A stretch of DNA of 64,000 bases, taken from contig MNCI01025116.1 in NCBI GenBank assembly GCA_015680685.1, positions 324,625 through 388,624 of the forward strand, written 5' to 3'. The stretch comes from Gnetum montanum (lineage: Eukaryota; Streptophyta; Gnetopsida; Gnetales; Gnetaceae). Below are positions 43,246 to 55,181 of this stretch, piece after piece. The number at the start of each line of letters is the position of its first letter. The first letter of the stretch is position 1. The position numbers and the translations under genes are program-made. The notes beneath the pieces were generated by a model that was not told where the DNA came from, ran no database searches, and saw nothing but the letters and a program-made list of their open reading frames with translations.

Positions 43246-43975
43246 AGGATTAATAAACATTTTTCATTTTCTTTAATTTTTCAACTTTTTGTTTTCCAGT
43301 TTTTCATTTTTCAACTTTTTGTTTTATCTTTTTATCTTTTTGTGTGTTTTTCTTTTTCATGTTTTTGTAAGTAATCTCATCTACGAATAAAACACTCATG
43401 TGGATCATTGGTTGAGATGTGTTCTATGTTATTAAGTCATAAGTAATCAATTATTTGAAACAGTGAGCTCACTACATCCACTCATCCACTCTATAAATAA
43501 GAGGATCTCTTCATGGGTACAGTGATATTCTTGAAATTTCTAAACTTAAAATTAAAATTGTGTTATTGTACCCAGAATGAAGAAGGATGGACCAAGAGGG
43601 AATGATTAGGGTGTGACATCAAGGAGACTTGTGGATTCTCTTTGGTGTCATCTGTGGGTGTTATCATGCAACTTGGTTGTACTAAGATCCTTGTAGATCT
43701 AATGAAAAATGGGAGTAAGAGTAATCAAAAGGGCACTTGAAAATCAAACGCTATTCTAGGGGGTCCCATTGAAAAGACATGCACCCATTCCTGAAGGTTG
43801 GTGGCTTCTCTAGATTCAGTAAAGTGAAAAAAAAGAGAAAGAAGAGAAAAATAAAAAAGAAGTGCCATAAAAAAAATCACTCCTCCCTTGTACTAAACGC
43901 CAAGTGATCATATGCCTTGTTGTTATGGTACTCTCATAGTTGTTCATCATGGGATGAAACAATGCGATGTCACTG
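43246..43975. other. 3' non-coding region of element C up to the gap
   Basis: T-rich block with repeated TTTTTCAACTTTTTGTTTT (43260-43350), then A/G-rich blocks homologous in order to 29060-29700 of element A. No gene. Confidence 0.6.
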
Positions 43976-44299
43976 NNNNNNNNNNNNNNNNNNNNNNNNN
44001 NNNNNNNNNNNNNNNNNNNNNNNNNNNNNNNNNNNNNNNNNNNNNNNNNNNNNNNNNNNNNNNNNNNNNNNNNNNNNNNNNNNNNNNNNNNNNNNNNNNN
44101 NNNNNNNNNNNNNNNNNNNNNNNNNNNNNNNNNNNNNNNNNNNNNNNNNNNNNNNNNNNNNNNNNNNNNNNNNNNNNNNNNNNNNNNNNNNNNNNNNNNN
44201 NNNNNNNNNNNNNNNNNNNNNNNNNNNNNNNNNNNNNNNNNNNNNNNNNNNNNNNNNNNNNNNNNNNNNNNNNNNNNNNNNNNNNNNNNNNNNNNNNNN
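43976..44299. other. assembly gap (324 N)
   Basis: Unsequenced; frames across it are artefacts. Confidence 1.
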
Positions 44300-44793
44300 A
44301 CCCTTTAGTTCATATGTCCTTAGTTTACATCAATTAATTTCAAAAGAAATATTAAAAATTCGGTACATTCTCTATGACTTGTGATTGCACATCCCTTGCT
44401 TTCATATCCACAACTCACTTGCTGGTACTCTGATTTTCATTTTGTTTGAACTTAGAACCCAGAGTGTTCAGCTTAGTAGTGGGGGAGGGGCACATGCCGA
44501 ATAGCGCATAAATTTTATGAAATTCATCATTCCCAAAGGACATCTTTACGGGTAATTAGTTCTAAAATTAAGAGTAGAATGTGTCAAAAACAATTTCATC
44601 CCCTTAGCTATACCAGAAAATTAAATTGGGAAACCACCTAAGCAAAGAGGACTTAGCATTATAATTTTTCAGGGACATGTTCTTCTAATAATTAACATCA
44701 CATGGAAATAAAGTAAATCTATTAAGACAAGCAGTAAGGTATAACCTATCTTTGATAACAACCTTACTAACGATTGGTCTCGTGTGATTGCAG
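44300..44793 (+). other. leader of the small 3' ORF of element C with internal polypurine-like tract
   Basis: TTAGTAGTGGGGGAGGGG at 44473-44490 resembles the true tract at 45551. A GTGTGATTGCAG acceptor-like site ends at 44793, directly before an ATG. No gene upstream of it. Confidence 0.5.
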
Positions 44794-45412
44794 ATGGCCC
44801 CGAAACGTGAACTACAGGAAGGTCCTGCTCAAGGTGTAATCGAACGAGTTCAGAGAAGTGGAAGACAAAAGTCCTATCGGACAACATGCAGAATAGGAGG
44901 AACAATTATTTAGTTTTCATCAAGAAGATCCTTCTACTGTACGGTCTAGGTAGGCAGAAGCAGGAGATACCCTCTCTGAAAGTAGTGCCTGGTACTTAGG
45001 GGAAATGTACCAATTTTGGCACAATGAAGAAGAAGGTACCATGGTTAACATTTGTGGTGTGACTATTGACTTCTCTGTTCAAGCCATTTCAGAAGTATTA
45101 AACCTTCCGAACATAGGGCCAAAGGTTGCTCAGCACTAGTTGGACACTTTCAGAACCAAGCAACTTAATAAACTGTTGACAGAGAATAAAAGGATGGCAG
45201 AAGACAAAGAGAAGGCTGTTTGGGTTGCCTCTATGGCACAAGTGCAGACTTACATGCATGCCAAGGCACTCAAGGCCTTACAAGAGGAGAAACTCTAGGT
45301 TGTACTTCAATGTTATCAAATTCCAGACCTGGAGTGCAAGAAAAGGGAAAGACACCTATGGAGGAGTCATCGCCACCAGGAACTACATGAGTTCCATATT
45401 TTTGTAGTTGTA
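44794..45412 (+). pseudogene. small 3' ORF of element C (env-position ORF)
   Basis: ATG at 44794 gives MAPKRELQEGPAQG. After a frameshift near 44860 another frame carries the rest, with WYLGEMYQFWHNEEEGTMVN, then ICGVTIDFSVQAISEVLNLP, and a Lys/Glu/Ala-rich helical end to a TAG at 45296. The GVTIDFSxxAIxxxLxLP pattern recalls an uncharacterised domain found in plant transposon-associated proteins, but I am not certain. Its place, after an intron-like acceptor and before the polypurine tract, is where Athila elements carry their env-like ORF. No signal peptide or membrane segment is visible. Function unknown. Confidence 0.5.
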
Positions 45413-45550
45413 GCATTTTTTCTCTGTGTTGTGTCTTTCCACACTGCGGCATTTGTCCATTCCTTTTCCAGTTAATAATCCCATACCTATCTACTGTGTA
45501 ATCACTGAAGCTTGTTCTCCTTTTAACTCAAGGATGAGTTTTTATTCAGT

Positions 45551-45560
45551 CGTGGGGGTA
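45551..45560 (+). promoter_or_regulatory. polypurine tract of element C
   Basis: CGTGGGGGTA immediately before the 3' LTR. Confidence 0.75.
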
Positions 45561-46579
45561 TGAGGAGATGCGGTTCGCACAGGCCGCGATATTGCGTATG
45601 CGATATCGCAGTCGACGCGATATCACATCCCCCACGATATCACGTACGCGATATCGCGTCCTTCCCTACAATATCGCGTACACGATATCGCAGTCCACCG
45701 CCATGTCTATAAATAAGAGGTGGCTCTCCCTTGTTAGGGGATCCCAATTTTAGAGTAGCGAAGCTCTGGCAGTTTGGTCCCTCCAGAGTTAGAATTTTTC
45801 CCGTGTCTGCCCGCAGTGTGGTGAATGTAATTGTACGATGTCTTTATTCGAGTGTGTCGTACTTGGACACACACATGACCAGCAATAAAGATCGAGATTA
45901 CTTCATCATTGTAGCATTCACTTAGTTTATTTATTTGTTATTTATTTAATGTTATTTATTTCTTTCATAGCGCGGTGTGAGTACGACTTAACTACGAGCA
46001 TCCACGGGTGTGTACGGCTAGTTAAATCAGTTACTCATCGTGATTAGTTTCTCACCCTTAAACTCCTAGAAGCGGAACGAGTACGACTTGATTACGAGCA
46101 TTTAACCGTGACTGCTTGGTAGCCCAGTGGTGTAGCTAGAGGGATCTACGCTTGGTAACCCAGTGGCATATTTGGGGTCTGTGCTTGGTAATCCCAGTGG
46201 CGTACCTAGGCCTATGCTTGGTAGTCCCAGTGGCAATCATGCACGAAGTCCAAGATGTGTATGGTTGATCAAGGAATTGGTTGCTCATCGCACTTAGGCT
46301 AGATTAGATTTTCTTACCCTTTTCCTCATAGCTTAGATTAGTTAATATTATTTTCCATTGCCTTCAGGAGTAGCGTAGATTAGGAAACACATCATACACC
46401 TCATCTAGACTAAACCATATGTGACATATGCAAAACTAGTCTAGATGGGAAGACAGCGAACTACGACCTAAGGCTAACTATCTAGGTGCCACAACTAGTC
46501 CATCTGCGGAGTTCGACCGGATCGCGCGTGCGACGCTCGTTTCGTATGGTTGAGTATAGGGGTACCTCGCCACTCATCA
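45561..46579 (+). repeat. 3' LTR of element C
   Basis: 1019 bp, TGAGGAGATG...CCACTCATCA, TATA box at 45708, then the TSD actac. The sequence 45940-46560 has several internal short repeats built around GCTTGGTAxCCCAGTGG. Confidence 0.9.
45586..45692. repeat. gatatcgc array in the 3' LTR of C (7 units)
   Basis: Seven near-palindromic units, joined by GTACGCGATATCGC and CCCCCACGATATCACG spacers. Confidence 0.85.
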
Positions 46580-46584
46580 ACTAC
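46580..46584. repeat. right target-site duplication of element C (actac)
   Basis: Partner of 40197-40201. Confidence 0.88.
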
Positions 46585-48829
46585 CTTCAACTCCTATTTT
46601 ATAACATGTGAATCTCATTGGTTCTACCAATGCATTTCCTATACACATATTATAATTCCTAAAAAATTCAATGTTGGAGATCTAAAAATTTCAATATAGA
46701 AAAGTTTTAACTCATGGATTCATGGGCCTTGAAAAAGGATTCAGAGCATCCTAGATGGTCTTGTCAATCACCTAAGAACTTAGGAGTCTATTATGGAATT
46801 AGAAAATAAAAAAAGTATGAATGTATGCAATAGTTGTTTGAGCATAAGATTCGAGAAAGAGAATAGAGAAATGAATAAAATAATGTTGCAAAATACAAAA
46901 AAAAATATAACTTACAAATGTTTAGAAAATATAGATTTTATGCTATGAAAACCCAAGAACACAAAAATATCTTTGATGTCCCATGTAGATAGCAGGGTGT
47001 ATTCTACTACTCCATCTACACTTATCTCTTCTCCAATTAATTTTCTCTTAAACCATGCTTTGCCACAAGTATATTCTACTCTCAATGGTCTATGTTGGGT
47101 AAGAAATGGTTATGGAATTTTGAAAAACTACGTTGCTTTAAAATAGTCAAGTTCAATGGAATGCTAAAAAAATACAAACTTCCTTGCAATGAAGATAATT
47201 ATTATTTAAATAGGCTATGGGTCCCTGATTTGCTGTTGAATAACTACCATGATTGCTAACAAATTACTAGCAAATTCTACCATGTTTAGAATAGCTTTTG
47301 GTAGCATGTGAGTAATTATAGTTGGTTTTCTTGCCCCACATGTTACCTCCAAATGCTACTCAACATGTGGGATTAAAGCCTAAATCTCAGACATTGTGTT
47401 CATAGGCTACCTAGTATGTGAAACTCTAGTGCTTAATGTGTGGGACTAAAATATCAAATTTTGCAACTCTTGAAGAACTTTTTAATCCCCACATGCTAGA
47501 ATACTCTAGATCTACAAATTTTACAAGTGGAATATTAGGCATTTTCAACTTGTAAATCACTTTTTTTAATCCTCCATAAGCTAAGATGCATGAAATTTAT
47601 AGCATGTGAGCTGTAAATCTCAATTTTTCCACTGGAAACTACCTTAAATTTCATCATTACAACCCAAAAATGGAAGATTTGTATGGAAAATAAGGTAATT
47701 GTATCTGTATTTATTTTTTCCTACCAAATTACAAAGAATTTTGATTATGGACTATAACAATAATTTTCTTTGGGGGCATTTCATTGGTTCATGTCTATTC
47801 ATGCTTTATGGATTGACCCAAGAGACATCAACAAAGAATGTGAAACACCATGACAGGTTTCATCACCAATGCTTCCTCTCCATACTTGGTTCTATAGCCT
47901 TCAAACCATGCTAAGGATTACTCATGATGTTGAAATAAGGTCATGATGGTGTTATGTCTTTCAGAGGCAATAATGGCTATATTGGTTATTGAGTGTTGGT
48001 CACATGGGTTAACAAAGAGTTCCAAATATTGGCATCATGCTTATTGTATGGTAGTGATATGCTTTCTAATCAAAGTGGTCTTCCTACTTTGTGCTAGAAC
48101 TACTAGTTACTTGATAATGTACCATAGGAACCAAAACTTTACTCTTGGGCTTCTTTGGCCATTAGACTCCTTTCTTTGTTTGTTTGAGCTATTAATTTGA
48201 CTTTAGATTTCATTGGTCTATTTTCTTTCTTGGAAATTTGCTTCCCTATTTTCTTTTTTCTTAAGGGATGAAAGATTCGTTAGGCTTCATTACCATGGCC
48301 AAATTCTATTCTTTTTTATTTGCTTATTAAATGAGATGTGTTACATTTAATGAAATTGATGTTAGATCATGTCGAAAGAGATGTCACATGGCCATGGTGC
48401 ATGAGTGTCAAGAATAGGTCTTCATTGTTATTAGGGTAAGGAAGGTTATAATTTGGTGATAGGGTTATGAATCAAGAGGGATAACAGAATGGATTTGAGT
48501 CAAGCACTCTTGGCATAGAACAAGCTAACTAAATCTTCTGTATTGAGCTCACATAATAACTCACTACTAAAATGAGTCACACCATTGTGATGACTTCAAA
48601 ATTCACTCAATAGGCACAACTCCAAGAGAACAAGAAAATAAGTTAAAGAATATATGTTATTACAAGAGACTACATAGGGTCACATAAGGCAACCAACAAA
48701 TACAAGCCATCATAAGTTACAACTAGTACAACATGAGAAATTTGTATTTTATTATATAAATTTAAACAAATTTTGTAGTTACCTATTATGCCAAAAATAG
48801 AGGGATGAGAAGTCACACTAGCTCAATTG
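46585..48829. other. AT-rich region with no supported gene
   Basis: Two modest open frames (47699-47914 and 47943-48200, plus) have no family resemblance, no codon pattern and no context. I see no LTR ends. Confidence 0.5.
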
Positions 48830-50619
48830 CCATAGAAAAATAGTTAGCCAATCTAAATGTTGTGTTTCCATAAGCTTTGGTGATCAAAAAAGGTTCTTCA
48901 CAATTAGCCAAGAACTTGTCCACATGTTTGTGAGTGAACTTAAGAATAAGGTCTCCTTATTTCACTTTTCATCTATTTAGATCATGATGATGCTATTTTT
49001 TGTACCTATCTTAGTATGATTCAATGTGAGTAAGCATTTGTATTTGTTGTTCCTTCATCAAATCAAGGACAATGATATGCAACTCTTTACTTTGTCCATC
49101 ATTGATGAAGTTAGATAGAGCTACCATCAAGGATTGCACCTACAATTCAAGAGGTAAAACAACATCATATCCATAACAAAGAAATATGGGATGACACCAG
49201 TTGTGATTCTAAAAGTTGGTATATAGGCCCAATGTGCATCCATGTGTCATTCATGCCACTTAGATATGCCATTTTTTAACATCTTTTTAAGCAATTTATG
49301 ATGACTTTGTTTCTTACTTCAGCTTTCCCATTGACTTATGGATTATATGATAATTAAAAGGAATGTTTATTGCATAATTATTGATAAAAGGCTTGCACTA
49401 CTTGGCTACTAAAGTGTGGTTTGTGTATCTATGACTATGCTAAAACAAAACACTACATTGTCTAGTATGAATTTATAGACTTCTTTAAATGTTGTCTTTC
49501 TTAGAGGAATAGCTTCAAATCAGTTTGTAAAATATTTAGTTGTGATGATGATGAAGCTATGTCATGTAGAATACATAGGAATTATAGGTCTAATAATGTC
49601 AATTTCCCACCACTGAAATGCTCATGTAATCTGAGTAGTATGTAGGTCAATTGGTGGTATGCGTATTAAATTACTGTGATGTTGGCCATGACTATAGGTC
49701 CTAAATGTCCTTCACATACATCTTCATGGACCTATTCAATGATTATATAGGCTGCTATTTTGTCCAAGCATACAAAAATTATGCCATCATAAGACCTTCT
49801 ACATAATGTGTTATCAACTACAATGACATATTATTTTGATCTTTCACATACAATGTCCTTTTGAGAAGTAGTTAGATCTTAGGAGATTCATCATGCATCA
49901 CATAGAACTTGATATCATCATATCACTCTTTCTGAGGGACATTATACCAATAGTGGCTATAGGGCCACCTTTTAGTGGTCTACATGATGCCAAGAGCACA
50001 ATTCTCCATCAAGGAAGGTAATTTGCTAAACACATCTAGTGTCACACATAGGGCCAATGTTGTAATGGCATCAACTAAGGTATTCCTACATGAGTTTCTT
50101 TGCTAAGTAATAGTAAGGTTCTAAATGTTTGTCTTTGCATGTGTAAACCTTAGTTACTTGGTTAACCATAAGTTGTGAATAATCTTTTATCATCAAGCAT
50201 TTAATTCCTTGGTTATCAACTATCATCATTCCTCTAATCAACTCCCCATATTCTAGTACATTATTGGTACATGGGAATTAGAAATGGTAAGAAAGATTGG
50301 ATCACACCATAGGATCATCTTTTGATAGTGTAGCACTAGTGCCATCGGTAGTTGAATCCTTGTCAACAAATACTTTGTTGACAATGTTAATGTGTTCATT
50401 GAGGAACTTAGGATTGATGGCTACATTGTCCTCAACTAGGGAACTTGTAAGTTGTATGGCTATTGCGTAATCTTTTGTTGAGGCTTGGGAGATATAATGT
50501 AGGTTAAACATAACTATTATGGCTTTCCACTAGGATATTTAGCTACTCCCATATATATTAATTATTATGATACTTAGTACATTACATTTGCATATTATGA
50601 TGACATGGCTCCTAAAGAT
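48830..50619 (-). pseudogene. remnant G, part 2: RNase H, aRNH and integrase of a Tat-like element
   Basis: Read from 50619 downward. It resumes RNase H exactly where element F interrupted it, then FNLHYISQASTKDYAIAIQL, matching B (IDLHYISQYSTKGQAIADQL). The aRNH block FPCTNNVLEYGELIRGM follows near 50270. The integrase core appears near 49580-49480 as YFTNWFEAIPLRK-like sequence. The C-terminal domain at about 49210-48840 shows LPLELQVQSLMVAL, HIESY and GDLILKFTHKHVDKFLA, matching the 3' end of B pol. Stops and shifts are frequent; this is an old copy. Confidence 0.8.
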
Positions 50620-50624
50620 GTAGT
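50620..50624. repeat. left target-site duplication of element F (gtagt)
   Basis: Matches gtagt at 56424-56428. Confidence 0.88.
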
Positions 50625-51853
50625 TGAGGATAGTGGAACTTAAAAGGGAGGGGGGTTAATAAGTTCTCCAAACCAAAAATTCTCCAACACAAAGAACATA
50701 ACCAATTTTATTGTGGTTCACTAACTTGGGTACTCCATAGTCAAATGGTAGATCACTTATACACCTTCAAACTTTATTCCTCCAAAAATGTAGTTTGGAA
50801 AATATCACAACCTTTACAAAGCTTGAGCTCTAGTAAGGAGCATTTCATCATTGTGATAACTCTCAACCCTGCAAACTCCCAACAAGATCAAAAGTAGTTT
50901 GAAGGGCACCACACCCTGTAAAATCTCTAAGCTTCGCTCTAGAATGTTGTGATGTTTCAACGACCACTCAACCCCACAAGGTCTCAACAAGCTTAGAATG
51001 TCACTTGCAAGATCCCACAACCTTTACAAATGAAACTTCACTCCAGAGTGTTGTGACACTACACCAATACTCAATCTCATAGGATCCCAACAAGCTCAAG
51101 CAAGATGCCTTTTTGTAAGAAGCACATCAATCCCATAGGGCAACAAAAGAGAATAATAATCACAAGGAATGAATGCAACTAAGTTTTTTGATCCTTTTAC
51201 TTGAGGTACAACTCACTTTGACTAATTACAAAATAAAAAGATTGTACAATTAGGAACAACAATGATTATAATGATTACTAGATGACTACAATTGATAGTA
51301 GAATTTTCTTGCACATTTTCCAACAATAATGAAGTCTTCTTATACCTAATATGTTTTTGAAATCACCTCAAAATTTGTGCAACAACTTTTTAAGTATCAC
51401 TAGAGATGTCTTCTCCAAGATTAAGATGTCTTTCTACAACTGAACTTCATTCTATAAAGACATCTTCTTCAAGACTAAGACATCTTTCTACATCAAACCT
51501 TTATTCTACAGAGACATTTTTCTCATGAAAGACATCTGTCCCTTTAGAAAGACATCTACTATTTTCCATAGATGTCATCTCTAGTGATACCTTCAATTCT
51601 ACCAAGATGTCTACTACTTTTTGGAGACATCTTTCTACAACTCCCTTTGCACTTTGAAATCTTCATTTCTTATCCATGTTCTTGAGCTACCACATGCCTT
51701 CTTGTAATATAAGTACTTTGCTTCTAAGTCTTTCCACATGTTCTATGAATTCCTTGTTCACAATCTTGTCTTATAAACACAAAAATCATACAAACATACA
51801 AACAACCTTGTGCTCCATTTTTCTTAGTGTTTTGACATACCAAAAGGTCAATA
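50625..51853 (-). repeat. 3' LTR of element F
   Basis: 1229 bp, direct repeat of 55182-56423. On the minus strand it starts TATTGACC (probably TGTTGACC originally) and ends CCTCA. Confidence 0.87.
51400..51625. repeat. agacatctttct short repeats in the LTRs of F
   Basis: About ten copies of AGACATCTTTCT/AAGATGTCTTTC words at irregular spacing, in both orientations. The same array is in the partner LTR at about 55965-56210. Confidence 0.7.
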
Positions 51854-51869
51854 ATCTTTCCCTTTTTGG
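51854..51869 (-). promoter_or_regulatory. polypurine tract of element F
   Basis: Minus strand CCAAAAAGGGAAAGAT directly before the 3' LTR. Confidence 0.65.
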
Positions 51870-53600
51870 TAATGTCCAAAAATTAAGAAAATGGATTAGT
51901 ATAATCACAATATAATAATCATAATATAGCTATTAAGCACTTTCTCCCCCTTTTGTGGACATGAACAAAGAGGGAATAAAGGAGGATCACAATTCTAAGG
52001 ATAATGTTATAGTATAATAAGAAAAATTGGTTACTAAAGATGTATCATTTTAGAACAAAAACATATAGTTATGGAGAGCCATTTCATAATGAGCATAACC
52101 ATTCTCACATACATCTCCTCCCTTGTATGCACAACACTCAAAAGAATCTAAACACTCGCAAAAACGTCTCATGATATAAATATGCATTACATAAAATATT
52201 TTTGCAAGAGAACCAACTGAAGAGTACACATCTAATTGATTTCATAAGGCTAATGAAGTAAAACAAGTTTTTTTATCAAGAGTGACCCTCATCTATTCAC
52301 AATAAGAAGCACAATTGATTCAAGCCTTTCAATAGATATTCAAGAGTAAGTAACCTATCTCTGAACTAGTTATACCATGATTTTATAATCATCCAACATT
52401 CTTTTGAAAATATCAACAATTCCAATAGCAAGTTTATGACAAGTGAGTTTAAAACATGCATATTAAACTTTTAAGACAAAGCAACACATCTAATCATGTT
52501 GAATATATCAAAAGATCATACACAACCAATCAACTTTTTATCCAAAATAAGATTCATAAACTAATATATGATAATTAGGTTTAAGGGAAAAAATAGCATA
52601 TGGATAAGCTTCATATCTTACCGAAAGAGATCATGAACACCTATTCTAGTACATCTCAATTCATATTTGCAATAAGGGCCTTAGGTACTAGAAAACATAT
52701 ATTCTCAACATAAAAAAGGTTAGACAATAAACATATAAACATTAGTAGCTTTCATCATAAAAGTTCATCTTTAGATAGAGAGTTAATAAATGTCTTATTT
52801 TACAACATTACAAGATGAATATTCTCTTCCTGACTCATATTTAGCTAATGATGAGTTGAAATATGAAGTTTTTCTACTTGAGTACCTTTTCGTAAAAGCA
52901 TCAAAAGACTTCCCCTACATTGGTGGCCTCTTGCATTAGGTATAGGCTCCCCCTATAGATGTGCATATTATAATGCTTCCTTTGGGTTCTTTTGTATCAA
53001 TTTATTCTTTACTCCTTAAGGTACTATCCCTACAGATCAACATTAAGATTAAGTATGGAGACTAAAATCTCCTATTAATAGCATTTCACAATGATTCCTT
53101 TTGCAATGGTACTTTTCTCAACAGATTCATGAATTTTATTTATGGCAATAATTCAAATTATTTAGCAAAAATATCCCAAAATAAATTTGAATTTATGATT
53201 TCAGAACAAACTTGTATCCCAAGGCAAAAACCTTATCAGTTCATGAAATTTATGCAAGGATTTTAAATCACTTGAAACTAACATATCAAAAGATGATTTT
53301 TCAATAAAAAATTTTAGAAGTTACAAGTACCACAAAATTTCATTTAATTATAAGATTAATCACATTGTGCTCATACATACATAAGAGATACCATAATTAA
53401 AATATTCTAATAGTATCAAATATCTTCTCTTGTAAGAACTTATCTTAACATTTGTAGAATGCTAAATTTAGGTTCCCCTAGCTTGAAATGAATTAAGCAC
53501 ATATCAACATAATTTAGTCTTTCCAAATCAAATACTAACATGATATTTAGCAATAAAGGAAATAAAAACTTACTTTTACTTACCACGACTTACCTTACTT
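51870..53600. other. interior of F without a recognisable gene
   Basis: AT-rich; no pol motifs on the minus strand where pol should lie. Pol is deleted or was never present. Confidence 0.55.
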
Positions 53601-53849
53601 GCAACTAAGAATTAAGGTGTCTAGAGTGGTAGAGAATGAGATTCCTCTTTTGAGGTTTTTCCTCTTGCATAGACTTCTTCAATTTTCAAAGCTTGGATCC
53701 CTTTTTCAAATTTTCTACATAGTGTCTTCTCATTCTTAGGTTCCTTCCCCTTAATTCTCCAAACTTTTCAAACTTCCTTGTTCTTTTGAGTTATTCAATA
53801 TTTCTTGACTTTTCTCTAATTTGTTTGCCTATCCTTGTTACCCTATGAA

Positions 53850-54960
53850 AAATCATTTCTAGACATATTTGGATATAGCCAAGGAGTCCTATGATATGAA
53901 CAAGTGCTCATGAGATAATATTTTAAACTACATTCCCATTGTTTATGCTCAAATTTATGACAATAATAACATCTAGTCTTCCTATTGTAGTAAAAGTGAC
54001 TATAATGATCAAACCTTCATGATGCTTTTGATTGGTTTGGAGCTACTTCTAGTTGGGATGTAGTTTCCATTAATTATTCATTCTTTGGTGTAACTTTTTT
54101 TTGAGATTGAGTTGGTATAGATGCTTCTTCTTATGTACAACATCCTAGCCCACTCTTATTATGTTGACTTATTCCTTGTCCAAGAACCATCCAAAGGAAC
54201 TCTTCTTCCTTTACTAGCCTTTCATTGACAAGTTTGGCATCTGCAAGTTCTTTCTTGATCTACTCTTAATATTGGGTTCACTATTTATTCTTAGCCTTAG
54301 GGATTGAGATTTCTTTTGTGAGATCATAAATTATTAAATTTAATGAAGAAATATATTGATCCTTGGTTTTCACTTTCTTGTTCAAATTTGTGCAAAGATT
54401 TTCCAAATTTAAAAGTTCATTACATAATAAATTAAAGCTCTCATCCTCATTAAGTTCATCATCTGATATAGCATCATAATTAGTGAGAGCCATATATATT
54501 ATGTGTGAGTCCTTTACATTGTTCACCACCTCTTCTTCACTTTGCTCTTCATCATCCCAACTCGAGTAAAAGTTGGTCTTTCACATCAATTCATCATTTT
54601 TGTCTTTTCATTATAGCCTACCATTACTAGGATATTCAAATATCACAAGACCTCTTCCATCACATACTAATAGTTCTATTGAAGATGAATTATAATTAGA
54701 AGTTAAAAATAATTTTACCTCTTTCCTTACCTTCAAAGCTCTTTCTTATCTAATCAATCACATCGGTTAGTTTTTGAATCTTAGACTTAAGAAATGAGTT
54801 TTCTTTCTTGAGATAAAAAAATTCATCATGAAAAAATTTAATTTTTATTTCCTTAGCATGTAATGCATCTTTTATCTCAATGCATAATTTCTAAAAGAAA
54901 GAACTTCATGGCAAAAATATCCCATACTTTTCCTTAAAGTAAGCATCATTTAGACTGTTA
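53850..54960 (-). pseudogene. gag (C-terminal half) of element F
   Basis: Minus strand. An acidic/helical region (SSWDDEEQSEEEVVNN, then IIYMALTNYDAISDDELNED and a coiled-coil-like stretch, open over 54529-54281) is followed by a second helical part (NERLVKEEEFLW) and a zinc knuckle CYYCHKFEHKQWEC (C-x2-C-x4-H-x4-C, all four ligands present) near 53970-53930. This order is typical of the long gag of copia Sire/Maximus-type elements. Stops near 54281 and elsewhere break it. The N-terminal capsid part cannot be read. Confidence 0.7.
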
Positions 54961-55167
54961 TGAGCTTTTTTAACTTTACAAGCATAATTTCCTTTATTTT
55001 TGAATGTAACAAAGAAAATGAGGGACTTATCTTTATAGCAAGTGTGATATAGGAATTAAGCACAACAATTGATGAAGCATATTAGTCTCTTTGTCTAGAT
55101 GTATCTAATGTTAATTATCCCTTCCATTATCACACTTAGAGATTGATGTAGAGCATAAGAGTACCAG

Positions 55168-55179
55168 GCTCTGATACCA
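55168..55179 (-). promoter_or_regulatory. primer binding site of element F (tRNA-iMet)
   Basis: On the minus strand this is exactly TGGTATCAGAGC, two bases after the 5' LTR. Confidence 0.88.
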
Positions 55180-55181
55180 CT

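Larger units (their letters stand above)
40202..46579 (+). mobile_element. element C: gag-only derivative of the A/D Athila-like family
   Basis: LTRs (40202-41101, truncated, and 45561-46579) with the TSD actac. The interior keeps most of gag, the T-rich and A/G-rich 3' blocks seen in A, an internal polypurine-like tract and a small 3' ORF. Protease, RT, RNase H and integrase are missing. The 5' LTR end, primer site and gag start are lost at a single N (41102), so that loss may be an assembly fault. The 324-bp gap at 43976 is too small to hide pol. It could only move with enzymes from an A/D-type partner. Confidence 0.85.

Noticed and set aside
43912-44384. Open frames of 113-155 codons near 44 kb
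   Set aside because: Artefacts of the 324-base N gap.
47699-48200. Two plus-strand frames of 71 and 85 codons
   Set aside because: No family resemblance, no neighbours, and AT-rich context; likely chance.
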